Assembly: GCF_009834125.1 (NCBI RefSeq)
Contig: NZ_CP047146.1
Coordinates: forward strand, 5,883,501-5,947,500
Reading direction: 5' to 3'
DNA: 64,000 nt
From: Streptomyces sp. GS7
GTDB lineage: Bacteria > Actinomycetota > Actinomycetes > Streptomycetales > Streptomycetaceae
Within the stretch, counting starts at the first letter, position 1; the number at the start of each line of letters is the position of its first letter. A program made the translations under genes and the position numbers. Of this stretch, positions 1 through 8,388 are shown in pieces. The notes under the pieces were generated by a model, which did not search any database, was not told the DNA's origin, and saw only the letters and a program-made list of their open reading frames with translations.

Positions 1-339
1 GAAGCCGTAGTGGGTGTAGCCCGTTTCGGCCGGGCCCGGCCAGGGGGGTGTGGCGGCGTCCGAGAGCCAGTCGCGGATCTCCGCCGGTTCCGTGCCGCGG
101 AACGCAGTGATGATCATGTGGTCGCTGGCGGCGGTGTACGCCTGGGTGTCCTCCAGCGGAAACGGCGGCGTGAACCGCGTCTGGTGGTGGCGCACCCGGT
201 CGAAGCCCCAGTTTCGTGCCTGGGATTCGATGGTGGCTGCGTCCTTGTAGGCCAAGTCGGACGCCTGGGCCAGCCAGTAGGCCAGGGGGAGGCTGTACCC
301 GGTGGTCGCGTGGTGGTCGATCGCGGACGGCGCGGACAT
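1..339 (-). CDS. Lipase (class 3)-like protein, N-terminal part only
   Basis: The 113 visible codons begin at an ATG with AAAGGAG about six bases upstream and run off the window edge, so the catalytic half is missing. The visible part has the N-terminal layout of fungal-type class 3 lipases: an early helix with LAYWLAQASDLAYKD, a strand MIITAFRGTEP where the family places its oxyanion or substrate loop, then RDWLSDA. The GxSxG nucleophile would lie outside the window. No signal peptide is seen, so a cytoplasmic or non-classically exported enzyme is likely. Family assignment rests on pattern recognition and is moderately sure. Confidence 0.6.
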   Translation of the reverse strand, partial: MSAPSAIDHHATTGYSLPLAYWLAQASDLAYKDAATIESQARNWGFDRVRHHQTRFTPPFPLEDTQAYTAASDHMIITAFRGTEPAEIRDWLSDAATPPWPGPAETGYTHYGF

Positions 340-624
340 GGGGGCTCCTTTCGCTGCTCTGCTGCGGCGCACCGGCGGTTCGTCCCGGTGCGGAAGGCTC
401 CCTTCGTAGCGGCGGACGAACGGCCGGGGGCCGGCGCCACGCCCGTCGTCCCCCGAATGGCACGGGTGCGGGCGTGCAACCACCGTGCAACGTCGTGACG
501 GGTTGACTGGGGCCCACCGCCTGCCGCCGCGGCGGCCCCGGGGGCCCGTCGGCGCCTCCGGAAACGGTCTCCGTAACGGCATCGGCGGTCCCAGACGACG
601 GTTCCGGCGACGAGAGGAACGACC

Positions 625-1017
625 ATGGACCGGCAACCCGCGCGGATCGGGCTCACCGCCGCCGCCTCGGAACTGCTGCGGTCGCTGCGCGAGCGGCACG
701 GACCGCTGATGTTCCACCAGTCCGGCGGCTGCTGCGACGGGAGTGCGCCGATGTGCTATCCGGCCGGGGAGTTCCGTACCGGAGCGGCGGACGTGCTGCT
801 GGCCCGGCTGGCGGTGGCGGGGGGCCCGGAGCCGGTGGGCTTTTGGATGTCGGCCGACCAGTTCGCCCGCTGGCGGCATACGCATCTGACGGTGGACGTC
901 GTACCGGGGCGGGGCAGCGGCTTCTCGCTGGAGGCGCCCGAGGGCGTCCGCTTCCTGATCCGCTCGCGGCTCCTCACCGACGAGGAGCGGGCGCTGCTCG
1001 ACGACCGCGAGGGGTGA
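625..1017 (+). CDS. DUF779 domain-containing protein
   Basis: A 130-residue protein carrying the DUF779 signature FHQSGGCCDGSAPMCYP near residues 30-46, with three cysteines in a tight cluster that could bind a metal or form a redox site. Full length for this family, which is often encoded next to aldehyde dehydrogenases; no such neighbour is present here. The remainder includes a WMSADQFARWRHTHLTVDVV segment and a charged C-terminus. The ATG start follows GAGAGGAACGACC. Molecular function is unknown. It is followed by a strong hairpin and transcribed alone. Confidence 0.75.
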   Translation: MDRQPARIGLTAAASELLRSLRERHGPLMFHQSGGCCDGSAPMCYPAGEFRTGAADVLLARLAVAGGPEPVGFWMSADQFARWRHTHLTVDVVPGRGSGFSLEAPEGVRFLIRSRLLTDEERALLDDREG

Positions 1018-1052
1018 GCGCCGCGCAGAGCACGGGGCCGCGGAGAGCGCTG

Positions 1053-1090
1053 GTGAGGCCCCGCGCACGGGGGAGGGCGCGGGGCCTCAC
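1053..1090. terminator. Bidirectional hairpin terminator
   Basis: A perfect 14-bp stem (1053-1066 GTGAGGCCCCGCGC with 1077-1090) and a 10-base loop lie between the convergent DUF779 gene and the gene ending at 1211. It has no T-tract, as is common in Streptomyces. Confidence 0.7.
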
Positions 1091-1210
1091 ACTCAGGAAC
1101 GGGTCCGCAGGTGCCCGGGTTCCCTGCCCGATGAAGATTCTGCGGAATTTTTTCCGGGGCTGCGGATCGCGCCCCGTACGGCGCGCGCCGGGGCCGCCGG
1201 CGGGCGGGGC

Positions 1211-2158
1211 TCACGCCTCGTCCTGCACCAGCCGCTCCAGCATGTCCTGGAATTCGGTGTCGACCACCACACGCAGGCCGTCGCCGTCCGGCTCGCTCAG
1301 CGGTGTCATCACCCCGCGGCGCCACCAGAACACCCTGGGGCTGATCGCGCCCGCCGCGTCCTCGTGGCCGGCGGCGGCGAACTGCGCCATCGCCTGGAGG
1401 GCCGGGATGACCTGGGCGTCGTGGATGCGGTGGAAGGCCAGCTGGTGGCGGAACGGCATGGCGACCAGCGCACCGTCGGGGGTGAGCCCGGTGCCCATGA
1501 CGCGCCGGACCAGGTCGTCCAGCACGAGCACCCTGCTGGCGGTGAAGAAGGAGTCGCCGAGCAGCACCTCGAACGCCGAGCCGTCACCGCGCCGCACCGT
1601 CTCGTGGCCCTCGACCGGCAGGGCGCGCAGATTGTTCATCGCGCGGATCCGCAGCTCGGCCACGTCCCCCAGGTCGGTCAGCGAGTCCTCGCTCAGCATC
1701 TGCACCGCCTCGGGCAGGTCCAGGGCGAGCACTTCCCGCAGGCCCGGCGCGGGCTCGCGCCCGTAGCGGAAGGAGTCGGAGGCGGGCAGCGTCTCCTGGG
1801 CGACGACGCGGGGGTAGAGGCAGGCCCGGATCTCGTCCTCGGAGAGGATCTCCAGCGGCTGGGGGCCGTCCATCGTGCGCAGCACCTTGCCGACGTGGTC
1901 GCGGATCAGCGCCGGCCAGCTGCGCTCGCCGCGGCGGTCGCGGTGGCAGACGGCGGCGAGGTTGCCCAGGCCGAACTGGCGGCCCGCGGCGTCGGTGACC
2001 ACCGCGGCATAGGCGGTGACCTCCAGGCCGTGCTCGGCGAACGCCTGGCGGACCTGTGATCTGAAGACGCGGCCTTCCCGCTCCGAGAAGAAGCCGAACT
2101 CCTCGTCGCGTGCGAGTTCGCGGGAATCCCGCTTCGGTCCTCGGCGGAACAGACCCAT
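1211..2158 (-). CDS. Conserved hypothetical protein, 315 aa
   Basis: Not recognised as a named family. The start MGLFRRGPKRDSRELARD is chosen because GGGAGGAAGAG lies directly upstream; a longer reading frame to 2227 has no better site. The protein is soluble, without signal peptide or membrane segments. It has an alternating alpha/beta character with a central DSFFTASRVLVLDDLVRR segment and a late HQLAFHRIHD helix, typical of actinobacterial DUF1444-like proteins of unknown role. That likeness is only an impression. It is separated from the AA10 gene upstream by a purine-rich spacer, so co-transcription is unlikely. Confidence 0.6.
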   Translation of the reverse strand: MGLFRRGPKRDSRELARDEEFGFFSEREGRVFRSQVRQAFAEHGLEVTAYAAVVTDAAGRQFGLGNLAAVCHRDRRGERSWPALIRDHVGKVLRTMDGPQPLEILSEDEIRACLYPRVVAQETLPASDSFRYGREPAPGLREVLALDLPEAVQMLSEDSLTDLGDVAELRIRAMNNLRALPVEGHETVRRGDGSAFEVLLGDSFFTASRVLVLDDLVRRVMGTGLTPDGALVAMPFRHQLAFHRIHDAQVIPALQAMAQFAAAGHEDAAGAISPRVFWWRRGVMTPLSEPDGDGLRVVVDTEFQDMLERLVQDEA

Positions 2159-2270
2159 CTCTTCCTCCCGGCAGCGGCCACGAGCGTCGGCCATGAATGG
2201 GCCGATCGTAACGGTTGCCCACGACACCGGCGCCGCCCTGCTGCCGGGGGCGGCGCAGGGCGACGCGGCG

Positions 2271-2332
2271 GGAGGAGGAAAGGGAGACAGGGGTGGAGAG
2301 AGAGGGAGAGAAGGGAGAGCGGTGGGAGGAGG
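2271..2332. repeat. Polypurine tract
   Basis: A 62-base stretch of GGA/GAGA-type sequence broken by only four pyrimidines, lying between two minus-strand genes. The AA10 stop is 11 bases away, so on the minus strand it reads as a C/T-rich 3-prime untranslated region. No gene is supported here. Confidence 0.6.
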
Positions 2333-2342
2333 CGGACGAACC

Positions 2343-2861
2343 CTAGCCGCCGATGTTCACGTCGATGCAGGCGTAGAAGGCGTTCGGGGTGTCGGCGATG
2401 TTCCAAACCGCGAGGATCTTCTGTCTGTCCGTGACGCCGTCGAAGTTGACGGTGTGTGAGATCTCCTCCGGGGGCTGGGTGCCGCCGCCGTCGAACTCGG
2501 CGACCTTCTGGCCGTTGGCGAAGTACTGCCAGTTGCTGGTGGCGTGGCGTGCCGTGAAGTGCCAGGTGAAGGTCTGGGTGCTGCCGACCGGGGTGACCTG
2601 CCAGGGCTTGGAGTCGTCGTCGAGGTCGGCGAACTGGCTGTTGCCGCCGCTGCAACTGGTCAGCCCCTTGGGCCCTTCGACGCTCTGCGGCTCCCACTTG
2701 ATGGGTCCGCACTCGACGGTGCCGGCGGCGCACTGGGCCTGCCGGCTGGGCGGCGAGGAGACATAGCCGTGGGCGCTGGCCTGGCCGGCCGGCATCGTGA
2801 CGACGAGGAGGGGGGCGAGTGCGCTGCCTATGGCGAGGGCCAGCCTTCTTTTCTTGTCCAT
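2343..2861 (-). CDS. Secreted AA10 lytic polysaccharide monooxygenase, chitin-type
   Basis: A 172-residue exported copper enzyme that oxidatively cleaves crystalline polysaccharide, probably chitin. The signal peptide (residues 1-30, ends GQASA) is cut to expose His31 (HGYV), the first copper-brace ligand; His106 in TARHATSNW is the second. Phe162 in NAFYACIDVNI sits at the usual axial position. Four cysteines are placed for disulfides. The protein is a single short AA10 domain with no carbohydrate-binding module, the small chitin-active Streptomyces type. Transcribed alone from a region holding a DasR-like site at 2907-2922, which suggests induction by N-acetylglucosamine or chitin breakdown products. 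Confidence 0.93.
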   Translation of the reverse strand: MDKKRRLALAIGSALAPLLVVTMPAGQASAHGYVSSPPSRQAQCAAGTVECGPIKWEPQSVEGPKGLTSCSGGNSQFADLDDDSKPWQVTPVGSTQTFTWHFTARHATSNWQYFANGQKVAEFDGGGTQPPEEISHTVNFDGVTDRQKILAVWNIADTPNAFYACIDVNIGG

Positions 2862-2906
2862 GTCAACCCTTTCGCGTAGGGGGGTGGTTGACGCGAGGGT
2901 GTGCCA

Positions 2907-2922
2907 ATTGGTCTAGACTTTA
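2907..2922. promoter_or_regulatory. DasR-responsive-element-like site upstream of the AA10 gene
   Basis: ATTGGTCTAGACTTTA contains the unbroken core TGGTCTAGAC and the perfect 8-base palindrome GTCTAGAC of the known dre consensus ACTGGTCTAGACCACT (11 of 16 bases agree). It lies 46-61 bases upstream of the AA10 start, where a repressor would overlap the promoter. Confidence 0.65.
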
Positions 2923-2952
2923 CTCACTGACCGCGTACGGTCAAGAGGTCGC

Positions 2953-3969
2953 TCACGAGGGCCGCCCGCTCGATGCCCGGACGACCAGTTCCGGGGCGAG
3001 ACGGACCGAGCGGACCGGCTGCCGCGGCCCGGGAACGGCCGCACCGGCCGGACGGCGGACGAGCAACCGGGCCGCCTCCGCGGCGAGTTCGGCGAGTGGC
3101 TGGCGGACGGTGGTCAGCGCCGGGTCGGCGAGGCCGGCGAGCGGGATGTCGTCGAAGCCGGTGACGGCGACCTCGCCCGGAACGTCGGCGCCGAGTTGGC
3201 GCAGCCGTTGCAGGGCGCCGGCCGCGATCAGGTCGTTGGCGCAGACGACGGCGTCCGGGCGGGACGGCCAGATCCGGTCGACGGCGGCTCGGCCCCACGC
3301 GGCGGAGAAGTCGCCGAGCAGGGTGCGTTCAGGGGCGGCCGGGTCCAGCGCGGCGGCCCCCGCCTCGTACGCCGCCCGGCGTTCCACCGCCGCGGACGCG
3401 GTGCCGGCGGCACCCACGAAGCACGGGCGGCGGCGCCCGGTGGCGGCGAGGTGGTCCAGCACCAGGGCCATACCGGCCGTGTTGTCGACCGCGACGGAGT
3501 CGGCGGCGCCGGGCCCGCAGCCGCGGTCCAGCAGCACCACCGGCACCTGGGCCGCGGCGCCCAGCACCGCCTCCCGGCTGCGCCGCTCGTCGGCCGGTAT
3601 CAGCAGCAGGGCGTCGACCCGGCGGTCGAGGAGTTCGCCGATCCGGGCGGCCTCGGTCTTCGGGTCGTCGTCGCAGTCGGCGAGCAGCACGGCCCGCCCC
3701 TCGGCGTGCAGCGCGTGCTCCAACTCCCGTACGAGGGACGGGAAGAAGGGGTTGGTGATCTGCGGCAGGACGAGTCCGACGATGCCGGTGGAGCGGCTGC
3801 GCAGCGCGCGGGCGACGTGGTTGGGCCGGTAGCCCAGGCGCTCGGCGGCCTGCCGTACGGTGCGCGCGGTCTCCGCACCCACCGGGCGGTTGCCCGCCAG
3901 GACGCGGGAGACGGTGGCGACCGAACAGCCCGAGGCGCGTGCGACGTCTCGCAGGGTCACATCGGCCAC
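2953..3969 (-). CDS. LacI-family transcriptional regulator
   Basis: A 338-residue regulator. The GTG start at 3969 gives the classical N-terminus ADVTLRDVARASGCSVATVS, a LacI helix-turn-helix, with GGAAGG nine bases upstream. The hinge helix (NHVARALRSRSTGIVGLVLP) follows at about residues 50-69, then a periplasmic-binding-protein-like effector domain with ITNPFFPSLV and TGFDDIPLAGL motifs. It is divergent from the nucleoside hydrolase-MFS operon, so a nucleoside, ribose or similar sugar is the likely inducer. Two AACGTTTTC-centred palindromes in the shared intergenic region are candidate operators for this regulator. Confidence 0.9.
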   Translation of the reverse strand: MADVTLRDVARASGCSVATVSRVLAGNRPVGAETARTVRQAAERLGYRPNHVARALRSRSTGIVGLVLPQITNPFFPSLVRELEHALHAEGRAVLLADCDDDPKTEAARIGELLDRRVDALLLIPADERRSREAVLGAAAQVPVVLLDRGCGPGAADSVAVDNTAGMALVLDHLAATGRRRPCFVGAAGTASAAVERRAAYEAGAAALDPAAPERTLLGDFSAAWGRAAVDRIWPSRPDAVVCANDLIAAGALQRLRQLGADVPGEVAVTGFDDIPLAGLADPALTTVRQPLAELAAEAARLLVRRPAGAAVPGPRQPVRSVRLAPELVVRASSGRPS

Positions 3970-4030
3970 GGCGCTGCGCCTTCCACTACGGGGGCCTGAG
4001 CCGCACGGGCGGCACCGTCCCGGATTCGGC

Positions 4031-4044
4031 GGCAAACGTTTTCA
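4031..4044. promoter_or_regulatory. Candidate LacI-family operator 1
   Basis: GGCAAACGTTTTCA, centred on AACGTT, resembles the LacI-family consensus TGAAAACGTTTTCA. It lies about 62 bases upstream of the lacI-type gene start. Confidence 0.5.
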
Positions 4045-4161
4045 CCGCGAGTGCTCATCCGTATCAGCTGTGTGCCCCCGCATACCAGGGGATGTGCAGG
4101 TCACCTGCCTCACACTTCGTTGACACTTCATTGACATCTCCGCGCGCGATGAGCGAAATTT

Positions 4162-4175
4162 CCGGAGAACGTTTT
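4162..4175. promoter_or_regulatory. Candidate LacI-family operator 2
   Basis: GGAGAACGTTTTCC is palindromic at 12 of 14 positions with the same AACGTTTTC core as the site at 4031-4044. It lies about 85 bases upstream of the nucleoside hydrolase start. Centre-to-centre distance to the first site is 131 bases, compatible with looping. Confidence 0.55.
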
Positions 4176-4259
4176 CCCGAGGTAGCAGCCTGCTGCGGCG
4201 CGCCCAGAGATCGAGTTCACCCGCACCACCCCGTTCCGCAGAGCAAAGGGGCTCGCCCG

Positions 4260-5210
4260 TTGGCCAGAAAGATCATCCTCGACTGCGACCCGGGGCATGA
4301 CGACGCGATCGCCATGCTCCTGGCGCACGGCAATCCCGACATCGAGCTGGTCGCGGTGACCACCGTGGTCGGGAACCAGACGCTGGAGAAGGTGACCCGC
4401 AACGCGCTGTCGGTGGCGGCCGTCGCCGGAATCACCGGGGTGCCGTTCGCCGCGGGCAACCCGCGTCCGCTGGTCCGGTCCGTCGAGACCGCCCCGGACA
4501 TCCACGGCGAGACCGGCCTGGACGGGCCCGAACTGCCCGAGCCCGCCTTCGAGCTGGACCGCCGGCACGCGGTCGACCTGATCATCGACACCGTGATGTC
4601 CCACGAGCCGGGCGAGATCACCATCGTCCCGACGGCCGGGCTGACCAACATCGCGATGGCCGTGCGCAAGGAGCCGCGGATCGCCGAGCGGGTGCGCGAG
4701 GTCGTCCTGATGGGCGGCGGCTACCACGAGGGCAACTGGAGCGCGGTCGCCGAGTTCAACATCATCATCGACCCCGAGGCCGCGCACATCGTCTTCAACG
4801 AGAAGTGGCCGGTCACCATGGTCGGCCTGGACCTCACCCACCAGGCGCTGGCCACCCCCGACGTCGAGGCGAGGATCGCCGCGGTCGGCACCGCGCCGGC
4901 CCGCTTCGTGCTGGAGCTGCTGGACTTCTTCCGTGAGGCGTACCGGGAGAACCAGGGCTTCGCATTCCCGCCGGTGCACGACCCGTGCGCGGTGGCCTAC
5001 GTCATCGACCCGGACGTGATGACCGTCCGCAAGGCGCCGGTCGACATCGAGCTGCGCGGTGCGCTGACGCTGGGCATGACCGTGACGGACTTCCGTGCGC
5101 CGGCGCCCGCCGACTGCCACACGCAGGTCGCGGTCACGCTCGACCACGAGCGCTTCTGGAACCTCGTGGTGGACGCCCTGGAGCGGATCGGCGAGGGCCG
5201 GGCAGCATGA
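4260..5210 (+). CDS. Inosine-uridine-preferring nucleoside hydrolase
   Basis: Hydrolyses the N-glycosidic bond of ribonucleosides for salvage. It is 316 residues, the usual length. The TTG start (residue 1 of ARKIILDCDPGHDDA) is chosen because AAAGGGG precedes it and because the family signature DxDPGxDDA belongs at residues 8-15; D10, D14 and D15 bind Ca2+. Further family blocks are VPTAGLTNIAMAV, VVLMGGGYHEGN and the late HDPCAVAYVID, supplying the final Ca2+ ligand. Cytoplasmic. Its stop overlaps the MFS start (ATGA), indicating translational coupling with the transporter. Base specificity cannot be read. Confidence 0.93.
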   Translation: MARKIILDCDPGHDDAIAMLLAHGNPDIELVAVTTVVGNQTLEKVTRNALSVAAVAGITGVPFAAGNPRPLVRSVETAPDIHGETGLDGPELPEPAFELDRRHAVDLIIDTVMSHEPGEITIVPTAGLTNIAMAVRKEPRIAERVREVVLMGGGYHEGNWSAVAEFNIIIDPEAAHIVFNEKWPVTMVGLDLTHQALATPDVEARIAAVGTAPARFVLELLDFFREAYRENQGFAFPPVHDPCAVAYVIDPDVMTVRKAPVDIELRGALTLGMTVTDFRAPAPADCHTQVAVTLDHERFWNLVVDALERIGEGRAA

Positions 5211-6646
5211 ACCTCTCCACCACACCGCGCCCCGCCGAGACGGCGGGCGGCGGATCCGGCGTACGCATAGGCGTGCTGGTCACCGCACTGCTCACGGCCT
5301 GCTTCGCCTTCCAGCTGAACGCCAGCATGCTCAGCCCGGCGCTGAAGAACATCGAGGACTCCCTCGGTGCCAGCTCCGCCGAGGTCGGGCTGACCCAGAC
5401 CGCGTTCTTCACGTCGGCGGCGCTGTTCTCGCTGTTCCTGCCGCGGCTGGGCGACGTCCTCGGCCGGCGCCGGGTTCTGGCCGGGATGCTGGGCCTGATG
5501 GTCGTCGGCTGTGTCGTCGCCGCGCTCGCGACGAGCATCCCGATGCTGTTCGCCGGCCGGATCATCCAGGGCGTCAGCGGTCCGGTCGTTCCGCTGTGCC
5601 TGATCATGCTGCGGGTCGAGGTCACGGAGCCCAAGCGGTACGGCACGCTGCTCGGCGTGATCACCGCGGTCAACGGCGGGATCGCCGGTGTCGACTCCCT
5701 GGCCGGCGGCTACCTCGCCGACCACCACGGCTTCCAGTCGGTGTTCTGGGCGATGGCGGTCGTCGCGGCGCTGGCCACGGCCCTGGTCGCCACCCTGACC
5801 CCGGAGTCCAAGGCGCCCACCGCGTCCCGCATGGACTGGCCCGGCGTGGCGCTGCTGGTCGTCTCGGTCGGCGCGCTGCTGATCGCGCTGAACGAGGCGG
5901 GCAAGCTGGCCGCCGCCGACTGGCCGCTGGTCGGCGTCCTGGTCGTACTGGCCGCGGCCGCCTTCGCGCTGTTCTGGCGGACCGAGAACCGCACCGGGCA
6001 CCCGCTGGTCGCCACCCACCACCTCAAGCAGCGCGGCACATGGGCCACTCTCCTGACCACCGTGCTCACCATGACCGGTGTGTTCGCGGTGATGAACGGC
6101 CTGATCCCGGCGTTCGCCCAGGACGCCCAGGCCGGGCTCGGGATGTCCGCCGAGCAGTCCGCGTGGTGGACGCTGTCCCCGTACGCGCTCGCCGGACTCG
6201 CCATGGGCCCGCTGGCCGGCCGGCTCGCCGCCACGTTCGGCTACGGCCGGATCCTGCGGCTCGGCCTCGTCGGCTCCGCGGGGTCGGTCGTGCTGATGCT
6301 GCTGACCATGCACAGCCAGTCCCACGTCCTGCTGCTGGTCACCTCGATCCTCGTCGGCATCACCTACGCGGGCGTGGCGAACATCGTGCTCAACGGGCTG
6401 GGCATCGTCCTCTCCCCCAGCGAGAACCCGGGCTTCCTGCCGGGGCTCAACGCGGGTGCGTTCAACCTGGGCGCGGGCCTGAGCTTCGCCGTCCTTTACG
6501 CGGTGAAGACCGCGGTCGCCCCCGCCGACGCGGCCTCGGCCGGCGGCTACACCGCGGGCATGATCGCCGGTGTGGTCATCCTGGCGCTGGCCCTCGCGAC
6601 CTCGTTCCTGATCCCGAAGCCGGTGGCCGCCGAAGCCGGGAGCTGA
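5207..6646 (+). CDS. MFS transporter (DHA2-like), probable nucleoside or drug carrier
   Basis: A 479-residue multi-span membrane protein, with its first span at about residues 22-42. The loop 2-3 motif GDVLGRRRVL (MFS motif A) and GRIIQGVSGPVVPL (motif C-like region) are clear. The length and 12-14 predicted spans fit the DHA2 drug:proton antiporter subfamily. Translational coupling to the nucleoside hydrolase suggests movement of a nucleoside, its base or a nucleoside analogue, but the family is usually an exporter and the substrate is inferred only from context. A perfect hairpin terminator follows at 6667. Confidence 0.85.
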   Translation: MNLSTTPRPAETAGGGSGVRIGVLVTALLTACFAFQLNASMLSPALKNIEDSLGASSAEVGLTQTAFFTSAALFSLFLPRLGDVLGRRRVLAGMLGLMVVGCVVAALATSIPMLFAGRIIQGVSGPVVPLCLIMLRVEVTEPKRYGTLLGVITAVNGGIAGVDSLAGGYLADHHGFQSVFWAMAVVAALATALVATLTPESKAPTASRMDWPGVALLVVSVGALLIALNEAGKLAAADWPLVGVLVVLAAAAFALFWRTENRTGHPLVATHHLKQRGTWATLLTTVLTMTGVFAVMNGLIPAFAQDAQAGLGMSAEQSAWWTLSPYALAGLAMGPLAGRLAATFGYGRILRLGLVGSAGSVVLMLLTMHSQSHVLLLVTSILVGITYAGVANIVLNGLGIVLSPSENPGFLPGLNAGAFNLGAGLSFAVLYAVKTAVAPADAASAGGYTAGMIAGVVILALALATSFLIPKPVAAEAGS

Positions 6647-6666
6647 CGCCGACACCCGTGGGCACC

Positions 6667-6698
6667 GCCCGCCGACCCGGATACCGCGGTCGGCGGGC
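6667..6698 (+). terminator. Terminator of the nucleoside hydrolase-MFS operon
   Basis: An 11-bp perfect stem, GCCCGCCGACC (6667-6677) with GGTCGGCGGGC (6688-6698), and a 10-base loop, starting 20 bases after the MFS stop. Confidence 0.75.
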
Positions 6699-6798
6699 GC
6701 TCGCCTGTCCGGCTCCGGTCCGCCGCGGCCCCTCCGGTCTCCGTGTTGTCACCGCGGGGGGAACAGGGAGACTGGAATCGGAGGCAACGGAGGCAGCG

Positions 6799-7215
6799 AT
6801 GGTCATGGAACACGGTATGGACAAGACCGGTCCCGCCCGGGACGACATGATGAAGAAGCAGCTGCGCGGCCAGATGACGGTGGACCGCTCACTGCGTGCG
6901 GACGAGAACCGGGAGCTGGAGCCGGCGGGCGAGGACCAGCCGGTGGCCGCACCGTCGCCGGAGAGCGTCTTCCGGGGCGGCACCCCGCACGGCATGACCG
7001 AACAGGACGTCGGTCTGCGCTCCGAACTCGCGCAGTACCTCGGCCGCAGCCTCTACCCGGCCGAGCGGAACGACGTCATCCGGACCCTGCGGCGCAACCA
7101 CGCTCCCGACCGCCTGGTCACGATGGCCGAGCAGCTGCCCGCGCACCACCGCTACGGCAACGTGCAGGGCATCGCCGAGTCCCTCGGGCTGGGGACGGAG
7201 GACCGGCGCTCCTGA
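6799..7215 (+). CDS. DUF2795 domain-containing protein
   Basis: A 138-residue soluble protein. The N-terminal half is charged and probably disordered (KKQLRGQMTVDRS, then acidic). The C-terminal half, about residues 75-130, is a DUF2795 module: SELAQYLGRSLYPAERNDVI followed by RTLRRNHAPDRLVTMAEQLP. DUF2795 is a small helical domain of unknown function, common in actinobacteria and often linked to stress responses. Start ATG with GGAGG six bases away; an in-frame ATG two codons later is also possible. Lies 110 bases before the DUF5709 gene. Confidence 0.8.
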   Translation: MVMEHGMDKTGPARDDMMKKQLRGQMTVDRSLRADENRELEPAGEDQPVAAPSPESVFRGGTPHGMTEQDVGLRSELAQYLGRSLYPAERNDVIRTLRRNHAPDRLVTMAEQLPAHHRYGNVQGIAESLGLGTEDRRS

Positions 7216-7324
7216 GGCCGGAGCGCGTCCGGTGACGGACAATTACCACGAGGCACAAGCCCGGACGGGGCACACCCGGTGCGACGACGCACCGGACGCG
7301 GAGACGCGGAGGAGGAGGGCGGCA

Positions 7325-7804
7325 ATGTCCGACGACGCCATGGGCGACGAGGTCTATCAGCCGCCCAGATCCGACCCCCAGGACAACCCCAACGACCTCG
7401 ACATGGAGGACGCCCTGGACGAGCCGGGGCTCGACGAGGCGCTGGACACCGGCTATTCGCCGCCCGAGCGCCCGTTCGTGGTGAACCACGAGGGCACCAC
7501 GGCACAGGAGCAGCACGACCGGGAGACCCTCGCCCACCGGCTGTCCGTGGAACTCCCGGACGTCTGCGCGCCGGAGGGCGACGGCATCGGCGACCTGGCG
7601 GACGGGGCCGGTGAACCGTACGACGACCAGGTGGGCGCCGAGCGCGCCGGCCGGATCGTCAGCTACGACGACGGCTTCTGGCGCGGCAGCAGCAACGACG
7701 TCGTCGCCCGCGACGTCGGGATCGACGGCGGCGCCGCGTCCGCCGAGGAGGCGGCTGTGCACATCGCCCACGACGTCGGCGGTGTGGTCGAGGGCGAGAT
7801 CTGA
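7325..7804 (+). CDS. DUF5709 domain-containing acidic protein
   Basis: A 159-residue, strongly acidic protein (many Asp/Glu) with the actinobacterial DUF5709 hallmark DTGYSPPERP near residue 43, preceded by MGDEVYQPP and followed by GTTAQEQHDRETLAHRLSVE. No membrane or catalytic motif is visible; the family has no known function. Start ATG chosen for GGAGGAGGGCGG just upstream; an upstream GTG would add 31 residues without similarity. It may share a transcript with the DUF2795 gene. Confidence 0.78.
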   Translation: MSDDAMGDEVYQPPRSDPQDNPNDLDMEDALDEPGLDEALDTGYSPPERPFVVNHEGTTAQEQHDRETLAHRLSVELPDVCAPEGDGIGDLADGAGEPYDDQVGAERAGRIVSYDDGFWRGSSNDVVARDVGIDGGAASAEEAAVHIAHDVGGVVEGEI

Positions 7805-7825
7805 CCGGCGCCGCCCGGCCCCGGG

Positions 7826-8152
7826 TCAGCGGCCCAGGGCGTTGCGGAGCTGCTCCTTCGTCATCGACGAACGGCCCTCGATGTGCTGACGCCGTGCCTC
7901 TTCGTAGAGCTGGTCCCTGGTCGGGCCCTGCGCCCCCTTGTGGGAGCGCTCGCCGCCGCGCCGCGAGGCGGACTTGGGGTCGCGGGTGGAGACCTTCCCG
8001 GGCTTGTGGGCCTCGCCGGCGCGGGCGCGCTCCTTGTTCACCGTCCGGGCGGCGATCTCCTCGGCGCGCCGTTCCGGAACACCCCGCTTCTCGGCGCTCT
8101 CCTTGATGTGCTCGTACTGGCGCTCCCGCTTGGCGCTGGAACCTGCCGGCAT
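7826..8152 (-). CDS. Small basic protein of the so-called plasmid-stabilization family
   Basis: A 108-residue basic protein. The N-terminal region SAKRERQYEHIKESAEKRG plus AEEIAARTVNKERARAG is the hallmark of a family that Streptomyces genomes usually label plasmid stabilization protein. The C-terminal 35 residues (TRDQLYEEARRQHIEGRSSM and TKEQLRNAL) form a Rho-N/SAP-like helix-extended-loop-helix module that may bind nucleic acid. The label is historical and is not evidence for plasmid maintenance; this is ordinary chromosomal context. Convergent with the DUF5709 gene, with only 21 bases between stops. Confidence 0.7.
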   Translation of the reverse strand: MPAGSSAKRERQYEHIKESAEKRGVPERRAEEIAARTVNKERARAGEAHKPGKVSTRDPKSASRRGGERSHKGAQGPTRDQLYEEARRQHIEGRSSMTKEQLRNALGR

Positions 8153-8301
8153 GACGCTCTCCTCTCTGGACGCTCCGGTGGACGGCGGGTGCGGTGGTCC
8201 GCACACCGCCCGCGGATACGACTTCACGCCGGATCGCGGCGGTGCGCGAGGCGAGTTGATCCGCAAGGTGCGGGCCGGGCGGGGAGTCGGGACGGGGCTC
8301 C

Positions 8302-8320
8302 CGTTGCTGTTTCGGCAACG
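8302..8320. promoter_or_regulatory. Inverted repeat in divergent promoter region
   Basis: CGTTGC-N7-GCAACG lies between the small basic protein gene (minus) and the methyltransferase gene (plus). Perfect 6-bp arms could be an operator or a small hairpin. No regulator is adjacent. Confidence 0.3.
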
Positions 8321-8388
8321 AACTTTGCGCCGTGCGAGGTCCGCGCCGGACCCTCTCCCGTACACCGACGGAGAAGGGGAGCACATCC

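Noticed and set aside
7941..7954. TGGGAGCGCTCGCC, close to the CebR operator consensus TGGGAGCGCTCCCA
   Set aside because: It lies inside the coding region of the small basic protein, not near a cellulose or cellobiose gene promoter, and differs at two positions.
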